The notes beneath the pieces are model-generated. The model saw only the letters and a list, made by a program, of their open reading frames with translations. It ran no database searches and was not told the DNA's origin. A stretch of DNA of 64,000 bases from Pratylenchus scribneri (taxonomy: Eukaryota > Nematoda > Chromadorea > Rhabditida > Pratylenchidae): the NCBI GenBank assembly GCA_030063045.1, contig JAQSEB010000124.1:992001-1056000 (forward strand). Reading direction: 5' to 3'. How positions within the stretch are numbered: the stretch's first letter is position 1; the number at the start of each line of letters is the position of its first letter. The position numbers and the translations under genes are program-made. Of this stretch, positions 1 through 10,472 are shown one piece after another.

Positions 1-690
1 GTGCGCAACAATTTAAACAGAAAGATTTTTCACGGCACCGTTACGACCTCTCCTTGAAATTTTCAAAAACGGTTTAAAACCCATATTTTTTGAGGTTTTT
101 CGACCATAACTCGGTGCGCTTTCAGCGCGCTAACGTGCGCCCGACATATATTGTGCAGTTTTGAAAGGCGCGTCGAATGAGCTATCGATCTCGAAATTTG
201 GACAACATGCCACAGAGTTGTGCCGGTCTCGAAAGTTCGGCACAAAGTGCCAAAATCGAGATTTTTCGAATGGAACATTTTTATATGTCATGTGATATAC
301 CATTCGAAAGCCCATGAAAAACTGAGTAAAATGATGATGATTGGGCTCGCTTAGCTCGCGCTGCAAGCGCGCGCGCAGCGCGCGAATACCAAAAAATGAC
401 TAAAATGAGGGGCGAAGCACCAAAAATGACTCAGAGGTGGGAAAAACTAATAAATATGAACAAAATTATAATGTTGGGTAAAGTGAGCGAGCGAAGCGAG
501 CTATGGGGGCGCGCGAAGCGCGCCGGCTGTTCGTGGGTGGGGGTGTGGGGGGTTTCAGGGGGGAGGGGGAGGGGGTAGCGAAGCGAGGCCGAGGCTCCCG
601 GAGCGAGGGAGGCCCGCGGAGCGGGCCGACCGAGCGGAGGGAGCCGAGGCCGAGCGTAGCGGACCCCTCCCCCTAACCCCCCTGACCAAC
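1..690. repeat. GC-rich composite repeat, copy 1
   Basis: This block recurs at about 1270-2030. Shared pieces in the same order are the stretch with CACGACCTCTCCTTGAAATT (ACCGTTACGACC in this copy, near 38), the stretch with GTGATATACCATTCGAAAGC (near 292), and a GC-rich module (about 345-675) built from short palindromic words such as GCGAAGCG and AGCGAAGCGAGC, ending in a C-rich tail CCCCTCCCCCTAACCCCCC. The flanks are very AT-rich, so the composition change is abrupt. The reading frames across it are low-complexity and I do not accept them as genes. It is probably a mobile or amplified repeat of unknown class. Confidence 0.75.
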
Positions 691-1105
691 GAGAAAGTAC
701 AAACCGAAAAAAAATAAATAATTATGAAGTATAAGTTTTATATTATTAAAAGTGTATTTTTATATCTAATCTATAAAGAATGAAAATATTTCTTAAAAAT
801 TTTTATTAAATTCCGCAAAGTTCTGTAGAAAAATTTTGATGTAATAGAATAATATAAGTAAAAATATCTTAAATCCAAATTTTTGGGATTTTTTTAAAGT
901 TGCGCAAAAAAGTTGCTAAGCACAATTTTGTTGCCATGCAACTTTATAAAAAAAATAATATTAAATTCAGAATTTACATCCTTCATTGATATATATTATT
1001 AATTTATTTCATGAATAAGTCGCGCTCGCTTAGCTCGCGCCTAAAGGGGGCGGAGCCCCTAAACCCTCCAAAAGGGGGGCGAAGCCCCCCTAAACAACAA
1101 AAAAT

Positions 1106-1214
1106 GTACAACTCTAGGAAAAGGTTTTTAAATACTGAACAAACATAATCACCACCACACTACATGATGGCTGTTAAAAATAACTAGACCCGGGGCTTGC
1201 CCCCGGGTCTAGTT
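1106..1214. repeat. Hairpin-ended short repeat, copy 1
   Basis: The unit starts with GTACAACTCTAGGAAAAGG and ends in a near-perfect palindrome at 1182-1214, with arms AACTAGACCCGGGG and CCCCGGGTCTAGTT around a short loop. A second copy with the same order (GTAC-ACTCTAGGA word, a TGTTAAAAATAACTAGACC junction, then the identical palindrome) lies at 7295-7392. The conserved stem suggests either a mobile-element end or a functional RNA/DNA hairpin. I do not recognise the family. Confidence 0.7.
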
Positions 1215-1269
1215 TTAAACCCTTCAGTAAATTCTGTGGGGGGTGCGGCACTTGGCCGGGGCTAACTTT

Positions 1270-2030
1270 TTGCGCAACCGTTAGAATTCCCTGAAATTTT
1301 GCCCAAAGATGCTTGAACATGTTTGCAACAAAAGCGCATAAACTCCGAAAAGTGGCACCGTCACGACCTCTCCTTGAAATTTTTAAAAACCGTTTTTTCC
1401 GGCACTTTTTTGCGGTTTTTGTGCCATAACTTTTTTGCATGAGCCGGCACAAATTTGGTGTGGGACGTAGGAAACATCTAGAATCCAAGGGCTATCGAAT
1501 GGTATATCACACTTGGCAAAACTCTAAATTTGAAGGGTCGATTTCCCTGTCACAAACTTTGGCACAAAAGTGCCAAAATTGCACTTTTCGTTATTTGTTG
1601 ATTTAACATGGCATGTGATATACCATTCGAAAGCCCATGAAAAACTGAGTATAATGAAAGTGATTTAGCTCGCTTAGCTCGCGCTGCAAGCGCGCGCGCA
1701 GCGCGCGAAAAATGAAAAATGGCTAAAATGGGGGGCGAAGCCCCGAAAGGGAATCACAAGTGGGGCGAAGCCACTGAATATGATTATAGATGTTTGCTGG
1801 GCTCGCTTAGCTCGCGTTGCGAGCGAGCGAAGCGAGCTAAGGGGGCGCGCGAAGCGCGCCGGCTGTTCGTGGGTGGGGGTGTGGGGGGTTTCAGGGGGGA
1901 GGGGGAGGGGGTAGCGGAGCGAGGCCGAGGCTCCCGAAGCGAGGGAGGGCCGCGGAGCGGGCCGACCGAGCGGAGGGAGCCGAGGCCGAGCGCAGCGGAC
2001 CCCTCCCCCTAACCCCCCTGACCAAGGCGG
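1270..2030. repeat. GC-rich composite repeat, copy 2
   Basis: Second copy of the unit at 1-690, about 1.3 kb downstream in the same orientation. The GC-rich part (about 1665-2020) is nearly identical to copy 1, whereas the AT-rich part near 1380-1600 is more diverged. Inside it, GAATGGTATATCACA (near 1497) and TGTGATATACCATTC (near 1614) form an inverted pair. Between the copies, 1018-1100 carries another short GC-rich patch made of the same GCGAAGC/GCTCGCTTAGC words. Confidence 0.7.
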
Positions 2031-3388
2031 AAGTATAAATCAAAAAAAAAGAAAGAAAATTATATTTTGGAAAAAATGTATATAATAAAAATAATTTATT
2101 TTTATTTCATATTTCAATCGATTAATAACAAAATAATTGATCCAAAAAACATATTAATTAAAATTGACAATTTTGTAACCATTTTAATATATAAAGTTTT
2201 ATCCAAAAACATAATACATCAGCAATATATTGACAAAAATGGTTTAAAATTAGATTTTTCATATTTTATCGCTTTTTTTTTATCATAAAATTTGCCATTT
2301 TGCAGTAAATATTACAAAAATATTACAAATTTTTAAATTAGTCTAATCACATTTTTAGAAAATAATACTATATATTTAGATGGTGCATAATTCGTTTATT
2401 AAATTGTTTCATTTTTTCCATTCTATGTAATATTTTCCAAATTAATGGTTAATTAGTAGAATTCAATAAAATTTAGTATTCAAATATGGACAAAAATAAT
2501 TCAATATTGGGCAATATCTATATTTTTAATAGTTTTGTGCAATTATAGTTTATTTAACCATTTCTGAATGATATAAAAATCTACAAATAATTATTAAATT
2601 GCGATAGATTGCAAAGAAAATTGCCAGAGAGGAATAGATTTTGTATCTGCTATAATTTTATTTATCAATCATAAAATTAATTTAATATTTTAGAATATTT
2701 ACATATTAATATTGATATTAATCCTAATTTTCGGAATTTTCTTCGCTTACCATTTTTCTTATCAAAAAATGTTGTTTCTTGACTTAAAGTAATACATACT
2801 ATAAATTAATTAATAAATAAATCCCCTTTCATTTCACTTCCATATTAAGTATGCTTTCAATTATAAATTTATTGGGTTGGTGTACTACTAATACATTAAA
2901 ATAAAATAACAATCCTATGTCCTATTTTCAAACAAAGCAAAATTTGTATTTATAGAATGATGACGGCGATGGAGCAAAGCAAAGAGCACAACGCCCTAGG
3001 CCCTGCCACTACCATTCCCCTTCTTTAGTTGATGCACCCTACAGCTCCTTTCGACCTAAATCGATTTATTTGGCGACTCTTTGGTTTATTTTGCAATTCT
3101 TCCATCTTTTTGCTACTAAAATTGACCATTATTGCGCGATTTTTTTTTAGTTTGCTATGCTAACCTAATAAATTGGCTATAGGTGAACTTTTATAGTAAA
3201 CTATTCTCATTTTCTAAATCCAATTCCTTATTTTTTGCATCCTAAATTCCGAGAAAATTCCCTACATAATGAATTATATTTGCAACAATTTTATTAGTGA
3301 ATAATAAATAAATTTAATTTTTTTTCAGCGACATTTTTTTATATTCTTATTTGTTTCTTTAAATTATTTCTCTATACCAATCTTTATA
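2031..3388. other. AT-rich non-coding stretch upstream of the RING-like gene
   Basis: Very AT-rich DNA with only low-complexity reading frames. I see no gene, tRNA or clear repeat here. It probably holds the 5' flank and promoter of the gene that starts at 3389. Confidence 0.5.
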
Positions 3389-6300
3389 ATGCCCGGGAAA
3401 GATTGGCTTCGTAAAAAGGCACAACGAAAGGCAATGAATGAATTGAGAACACCCCGGTCTATGGAACAATCATTATCTTCAGGAAGTGGTAAATTTTTAA
3501 ATTTTTCTTAGCAACTAATAAAAATTGTAAATAATGATAATATTTCATTTTTTAAATAAGATTTTTGCGTTCTAAAAGATTTATTATTTGAAAGCCATAA
3601 ATGTTCTCTTGACTCTTGGTATAATATTTATTTATTTTATGGTAATAAAAGCCGATTTTAATTTTTTATTGGATACAAATTTTTAAACAAAAAATTGCAT
3701 TTTGGAGAACTCTTTTGCTTTCAATTCTATAAATAGTTATTCCATTACGATTTCGAATTTTACCTTCAAAATTTATAACATTTTTTATCAAATAGGGGGC
3801 ATTAATAAATAATAAATAACAGTCCAAAAATTTTTCTATTAATTTTCCTTTTTTAAAAAAAGAAATCTGTTAAATTTACTTTAGAAATAAAAAAATGCAT
3901 TGATCAAATACCATTTTTTGACGCCCATTTTTTTATGAAAAACTTACCTAAATAATAATTATATTAAAATACACCAATAATTCGTAAAAAAAATAAATTT
4001 TCAGGAACAAGTCAACAGCAATCAACATCGGATTCTGGCACCGCCAATTTGGGTAAGTTTATTTATATTAAACTAAATAATTCTATCAATTTGTGAGCCT
4101 CTATTTTAGCATTTTATTCTTATGTTACAGAATTTTTTTAAAATTTCCATTCTAATCTAAAATTTTCGTTTAACCCTTTTTAGTTTTAATTATGTTTTTA
4201 ATTGCTTTCCTTTTTTTAATTTATTTAAATTTTCAATTTAATTTAAAAAACTATTAAAAATACGAATATTTGGAAACATAAAATTTTGTATTTTTTTGCC
4301 AATAATATTCTTTTTAATTTTGTAATTTTTTTTAATTTCATAATAATTTATAAATTATACAATTATACAAAACAAAGATTGCAATTTTTAAGGCTTCATT
4401 CTACCCCTTAGTAAATTCTGGAAAAAAATTAATTAGACTAAAAATTAATGAAATTTATTTCTACTTTTAAGCTTTAAAACTCAAAATATCCATTTATTAT
4501 AAATTATTATCAAATTAAATGTTTGAATTTTTAAAAAAGGAAAAATTAACTTGACTTTTTCTATAATTTGCGATCAATTTAATCAAATTTAAGTTTTTTT
4601 TTTATTTTAGTTACAAAAAACCGCTATTGTGGATTGTGCAAAAGAACAATTCAAGAAAATGATGAACACATTGATATTGCATGTGGATGTCGATATCACA
4701 AAACACATTATGAGAGGTGGCTTCAAAGAAACCCAATGCAAAAGTGTCCGAAGCATTTGATGAAAGGTCTTTTTAGTAATATTATTCTTTGCCTAATTTT
4801 CTAAATTTTTTAAAAATACCTAAATAGAAAAGTCATTTTTGCCAAAATAATTAAAATAAAATTTTCGCCTTTTTTTTCTTTCAAATTTATTTTCCTTATG
4901 ATTTTTAGTATTAAAAATTATAATTTTTACAATTTTTCATATTTAGAAAATGGATGTATAAAAATTCCATTTTTGGCTATCTTTTTTAAATAAATTTACA
5001 TTAATTTTTATTTGACTAAATTAAAATGATACTAATGAATTTTAATTTTAAAAACAAATTTTCAGAAGCTATTAAACAAAATTCTTTCTTTTCAAAAATT
5101 TAATACATTTTCTTTTAATCAAAAATAAAAATTTAAATTTATATTTTTATTATCTTATTATTATTATGAGGCGGATTTATATCCAAGAAATAACCTACAA
5201 ATATACTTTTAAACTAGAATTTATGTTGAATTTTATTTTAAAATAATGATATCATATTTTTATTTTTAGTAATTGAGGATTTTGAATGCATTTTTTGTGA
5301 ACAATTTATAGACAAGGATTTGGATCCCGAATGGCAGATTTTAGAGTGTCATCATAAAGCCCATTCAAAATGTTATGTGGATTGGTAGAAATAATTTTTA
5401 AAATATTCATTATAATTTCAATAATAGGATCGGTGATGAAACAAAATTTGTGTGTCCTTTTTGTCATGAACCGGCTAAAGAAAAATGTTTTCATTGCAAC
5501 AAAATAATGGGCTATGGCATATTTGTTATGAAATGCGATTGCGGAATTGATTCGCATCCAGATGAATTAGCTGAGAGGTAAAAATTTATTCCTTTTTCCT
5601 ATCTAATTTTTTAAAGCGTTTCGGAAAATGACGGATTATGCCCCAATTGTAACCAAATGTACCCAACTTATTGTTTGTTGTGCGATCAGATGTTCATTAT
5701 TGGGGATCTTCAAAATTCCATTTTTCTCAATTGCTGCGGTGCACGTTTTCATAAGGCACATTTGGATTTTTAGTATGCAAATTTTTATTTTATTTTTTTC
5801 TAAAATTTAATTTTAGTCTTGAAAATGTGGAAAAAAAGTGCCCCCGATGCCAGTGCTGTCTGGGCCCCAATTACTCCATAAGCGGGGGCGGCTTTTTTTT
5901 CGATCACAATTTTGCAGCTGCTTTAAATGAGATTTTGCCAGCAGTTACAAAAAGGCAATATTTTTTACTATATAAAATTTTAAAATTTTTTAAGTTCACC
6001 CTGTTTCAATTGCGGCCATGACAAATTCACACAAAAATTGAATTGTGAACATTTTGCATGCATCTATTGCTTCTTTGTTTTGGGATATAATGACAAGTAA
6101 GTTTTGCATAATAGTATATTAGAATATAATTTTTGTTTTAAAGTAATTCACAAAAACTTTGTTGTGATTGCCAAGAAAAGGAACCAGGCGAGAAATATTC
6201 TTTTGAAAGAACTGTGCGCAAAATTGGAGGCATTCCAAAGGAAAGTAGGAAATAAATTGTCCAAAAAAAATAAACAAAATATTCTTTCAGAATCACTCCT

Positions 6301-7001
6301 TTTGAAATATAGAGAGCCAAACTATACTTATTCTAATTCTCTTAAACAATGTGCAATTTGCTTTGACACCACTAATCATGTGTCACCATTCAATTGCAAT
6401 AAAAGATGCCCAATTTGCTTGGATGCATTTAAATTGAATAGTTTTATAAGCAGTTCCCATTGTGGCATTTTATTCCATCGGCATTGTATTTCAAAATGGT
6501 CAATAAGACTGGGAAAAAGCTCGGTGAAATTATTTTTTACAGGCTTCAACAATGCGGTATTTGTCCAATTTGCAAGAAAAATGTAGACGAAGACTTTATT
6601 TTTAATGAGCGCAAAATTAAGGTCCTTTCGAAAAGAAGTAAGAAAAATATTTTTAAAAAAAATGAAAACTATTCTTTCAGAATTGCTTACATTGGAATTT
6701 CGAGAGCCTAAATACGAGGGTCATTATGATGATCGGTGTCAAGTTTGTTACAGTAAAAATCATTTGAACCCACTTGATTGCGATACACGATGCCCAATTT
6801 GCATGCATAGATTGAAATATGAGGATAAACTCACCGAATCTTTATGCAATTCCATTTTTCATTATCGTTGTATAAGAGAAAGGTCAAATGTGTAAAATAA
6901 ATTAAAGAAATTAAATATTTTTCAGGTTGAGCCAATGCCAGATTTGTCCAGTTTGTAAAAAAAATGCAAGTGACGACTTTATTTTTTGGGATGATGATTA
7001 A
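3389..7001 (+). CDS. Multi-RING-like zinc-binding protein (13 exons, about 548 aa)
   Basis: Exons chain in phase: 3389-3488, 4005-4052, 4611-4766, 5270-5384, 5428-5577, 5617-5772, 5817-5954, 5995-6096, 6144-6244, 6291-6498, 6543-6637, 6681-6882 and 6926-7001, giving a 548-residue frame ending in TAA. After a basic, Ser/Gln-rich N-terminus come repeated cysteine/histidine clusters: YCGLCKRT then CGCRYHKTHYERW; FECIFCEQ then ECHHKAHSKCYVDW and CPFC; CPNCNQ with CLLCDQ; CPRCQCC; CFNCGHD with CEHFACIYC; QCAICFD with CPICLD and HCGILFHRHC; QVCYSKN with CPICMH and IFHYRCIRER. Such spacing is typical of RING/RING-H2-like folds, so E3-ligase-like or zinc-scaffold activity is inferred. The last two blocks (exons 10-11 and 12-13) are a tandem exon duplication: both carry REPxY near the start and CPxCKKN plus DFIF at the end. 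Intron 7 (5955-5994) is GC-AG. The exact family is not recognised. Confidence 0.75.
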
Positions 7002-7461
7002 TGAGAAAAAATTAAAAAATTACACGAATTAAGGCTTTTTTTTCATAATTTCACACTAATTATGGCTCTTTTTTAAATATTTTTTTAATTCCTTTTATAA
7101 ATTATATTTAATTTAAATTAAAATAAATTCCCTATTTTATATCTACATTGTGGTGTTTTTCTTCTTATTCAAATTGTTGTTCACGCTCACGGGGTCTATC
7201 CGTAGGCACATTCGAGCATAATTGAAGAAAAAAATCCCTAAATATTCCATTTCCTTTCCTCTTGAAAATAATTCAATCCAATTTCCATTAAAAAAAGTAC
7301 GACTCTAGGAATAGGTTTTCTCTCAACTACCATCACACGACGTGTTGGCTGTTAAAAATAACTAGACCCGGGGCTTGCCCCCGGGTCTAGTTATCAATCA
7401 ATGAAATTTTTAATTTAGAATCAAAAGATTATCATTCATTATATTTAAAATTGGCTGAATA
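7002..7461. other. Intergenic region containing the second hairpin repeat
   Basis: AT-rich spacer between the RING-like gene and the MATH-BTB gene. Apart from the hairpin repeat at 7295-7392 I see no feature. The ATG of the next gene follows the palindrome by about 70 bases, so the repeat sits in its promoter or 5' leader. Confidence 0.5.
7295..7392. repeat. Hairpin-ended short repeat, copy 2
   Basis: Second copy of the unit at 1106-1214, same orientation. The palindrome at 7360-7392 (AACTAGACCCGGGG ... CCCCGGGTCTAGTT) is identical to that of copy 1, while the preceding about 60 bp has diverged, suggesting that the hairpin is either young or selected. Confidence 0.7.
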
Positions 7462-9357
7462 ATGGGGGAAAATGGTGAGTGGATTTGCTGGAAGGCATTT
7501 TATCCATTTTTGAAGATCCAAACAAATCTGAGGGACGAATTCAACTGAATTTGCCCAATTTCGCGCAATATGGAACGAGTCGATATGATCAAGAGGTGTT
7601 CAGCGAGCCGATGATGATTCGGGGTCTTCCATGGCGCCTTATGGCCGTGGCCAGTAATTTTGGTAGAACACGTTATTTTGGTCTATTCCTCAAGTGCAAT
7701 GATCAAAGCGATGGTTGGGAATAATAATGGAATTAAACAATGCATATTTTTTAGATGTGGGTTGGAGTTGTAAGGCAAAGGCCACACTTCGCATCCATTC
7801 AATGGCCAAAGGAAAAGAGGATTTCCAATTTGAATTTGAGAAGAATTTCACGGCAGATTGCAAAGACCAGGGTTCATTCCAAGTGAAAGAATTTGAGGTT
7901 TACCATATTCAGAATATTAAAAAAATTTTCTAGCTTTTCGTTATGAGCAATTGGCCATAAAAATGTCGCATTTTGTGTTCAAATATATTTTTACAGGAAT
8001 TGGCAAATCCCCAAAATGGTTGGCTTGATGATGAGGGTGCCATTCTTGTTTCAGCCGACGTCAAAACTGAGCCGTCCCAAGGATTTCAGTCAGTGAATGA
8101 AAAGAATATTAAAATTCAAGGAAATATTTTAACAGTATAATGAATACGTCGGATTCGATCATTGTGAATGGATTACAATTGGATGTCAACAAAAATGTAT
8201 AAAATTGTAAAAATATTTTCAAATTTTTTCCTCTCTCAGCATTTACTTTTGTATGCCCCAAATTTGGAGCCATTTTTCAACAATTCCGCCAATGCCCATC
8301 GTGGCATCCAATTGGACCCGATTGCAACCGTCGAACATTTCAAAAGAATGATTGCCGCTTTTCCGCCACAAAATCGTCCATTGGATGGTAAAATAAATTT
8401 AAAATATTCCTTTTTAATTTTATTTAGATGATTGCATTGAGGGTGTCATGCATTTGGCAAGTCGCTTTTCGGTTGGTGTGGTCGAAGGAATTTGCCGCAA
8501 TTATTTGGCAAAAAATTGCAAAAAATCGCAAATTTTCAAATATCGAATTGCAACCAAATATGGCTTCGACCTTTTGAAAGTACTAATTTTGAAAAAAAAA
8601 AATAATTGATACTTAGAGTTTATCTGTGTCCAGATTTTAAACCATCCAAGGATAGCCCCAAACATTCCCTAATTGTAGGAATTGGGGTTGATGGAATTAT
8701 TTAAAACAAGTGATATTAAATGTTGGAACATAGGCGGACTTAAATGCGGAATTAAATTTTTTGAGAATCAGGCAGAATTAAATGTTGAGAAACGGGCGGA
8801 ATTAATTTAGGGCGAAAAGGTAGAATTAAAAAACATGTAAATTATTTTCATCTTAAGACCCTAGGGCTCTATAGAGACATCAGAAAGCCTATGTAGCGGT
8901 AGAGCGAGATACTCATTTGGGTTCTTCAAATCTGGACCCATATAATGGTAATGGATGATGATAAAAGTATCAAAAAATTATGTCATGTTAATTTTCTAGG
9001 ATCGCATTCTGAAGAATATTACCAAAAAGGAAGTGGAAGAGGATATTGTTCAGAATTTGGAGGAATACCGCAAATTGGAAAAGGAGGCCGCAGACACATT
9101 GAATGCGCGCATTGGCCTCATATTTGGGGGAAATTTGAGGAATTATAATATTGGTGGAGGTGGCGATGAACGAGAAATATCACCAGAATCATATTCATCA
9201 GACGATTTGGATGGTGGTTAAATATTTTTCTTAAACATTTTTTGATAATATTGAGCTAAAATAAAAAATATAATAAAAAAATTATTATTATTAAATATTC
9301 ATCTTTACATTTTATTTTAAAGGGGATGGGCCTGCTTTGAAACGTGCACGTCACTGA
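7462..9357 (+). CDS. MATH-BTB domain protein, copy A
   Basis: Paralogue of the gene at 20026-21827. Exons: 7462-7474, 7495-7713, 7755-7897, 7997-8073, 8136-8196, 8240-8387, 8428-8579, 9000-9213, 9323-9357. The N-terminal half matches a MATH domain: IRGLPWRLMAVAS, YFGLFLKCNDQSD, then GWSCKAKATLRIHSM, like the MATH domain of USP7. The second half is BTB-like: HLLLYAPNLEPFF, FKRMIAAFPPQNRP, MHLASRFSVGVVEGICRNYL. The C-terminus holds a basic PALKRAR motif, possibly nuclear. In nematodes such proteins act as CUL3 substrate adaptors (family knowledge). Two oddities: the first intron would be only 20 nt, and keeping the frame at exon 4 needs a weak donor at 8074; the better donor at 8093 breaks the frame. 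The intron 8580-8999 holds extra DNA absent from copy B. The gene may be decaying. Confidence 0.7.
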
Positions 9358-9499
9358 ACACCAACGAACGACTTCAGATGCCAATTTAGACCGAAAAGAA
9401 ATTTATGAAATAATTGAGAGAAATTGAATTTTTTATAATATTTTATTTTGAGGAATAATAAAGCGTGATTGATTTATATTTTACTATAATTTCCGCCTA

Positions 9500-10445
9500 T
9501 TTCCCCTATTATTTAATTCCGCCTATTTCCCCAACATTTAATTACACCTATTTCCCCCAACATTTAATTCCGCCTATTTGCCCCAAACATTTAATTCCGC
9601 CTATTTGCCCCAAACATTTAATTCCGCCTATTTGCCCCAAACATTTAATTCCGCCTATTTCCCCCAACATTTAATTACACCTATTTCCCCCAACATTTAA
9701 TTCCGCCTATTTGCCCCAAACATTTAATTCCGCCTATTTGCCCCAAACATTTAATTCCGCCTATTTGCCCCAAACATTTAATTCCGCCTATCTGCCCCAA
9801 ACATTTAATTCCGCCTATTTCTCCCAACATTTAATTCCGCCTATTTGCCCCAAACATTTAATTCCGCCTATTTGCCCCAAACATTTAATTCCGCCTATTT
9901 GCCCCAAACATTTAATTCCGCCTATTTCCCCCAACATTTAATTCCGCCTATTTCTCCCAACATTTAATTCCGCCTATTTGCCCCAAACATTTAATTCCGC
10001 CTATTTCCCCCAACATTTAATTCCGCCTATTTGCCCCAAACATTTAATTCCGCCTATCTGCCCCAAACATTTAATTCCGCCTATTTCTCCCAACATTTAA
10101 TTCCGCCTATTTGCCCCAAACATTTAATTCCGCCTATTTGCCCCAAACATTTAATTCCGCCTATTTGCCCCAAACATTTAATTCCGCCTATTTCCCCCAA
10201 CATTTAATTCCGCCTATTTCTCCCAACATTTAATTCCGCCTATTTGCCCCAAACATTTAATTCCGCCTATTTCCCCCAACATTTAATTCCGCCTATTTGC
10301 CCCAAACATTTAATTCCGCCTATTTCCCCCAACATTTAATTCCGCCTATTTCCCCCAACATTTAATTCCGCCTATTTGCCCCAAACATTTAATTCCGCCT
10401 ATTTCCCCCAACATTTAATTCCGCCTATTTGCCCCAAACATTTAA
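9500..10445. repeat. Minisatellite 1 (26/27-bp units)
   Basis: About 35 head-to-tail units of the type AATTCCGCCTATTTGCCCC plus AAACATTT (27 bp), mixed with a 26-bp variant having CTATTTCCCCC and a rarer TTTCTCCC form. The order of variants repeats in blocks, indicating multi-unit duplication. It starts just after MATH-BTB copy A and runs to within 30 bp of the 3' end of the minus-strand poly(A)-polymerase-like gene, so it occupies the whole convergent intergenic space. Its AATTCCGCCT core is shared with minisatellites 2 and 3. Confidence 0.95.
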
Positions 10446-10472
10446 ACTGTTTTCCATTTTAGCAACATTTTA

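Noticed and set aside
1719..2012. GC-rich frame as a possible horizontally acquired gene
   Set aside because: The sequence is palindromic low-complexity repeat, present twice, with no protein-like pattern.
8860..8945. tRNA-like words (TAGCGGTAGAGC and GGGTTCTTCAAATC) in the MATH-BTB copy A intron
   Set aside because: No closed cloverleaf; probably part of an inserted repeat.
9465..10445. Plus-strand frames reading repeated CPKHLIPPI
   Set aside because: Translation of minisatellite 1; no start context, no splice structure and no conservation expected.
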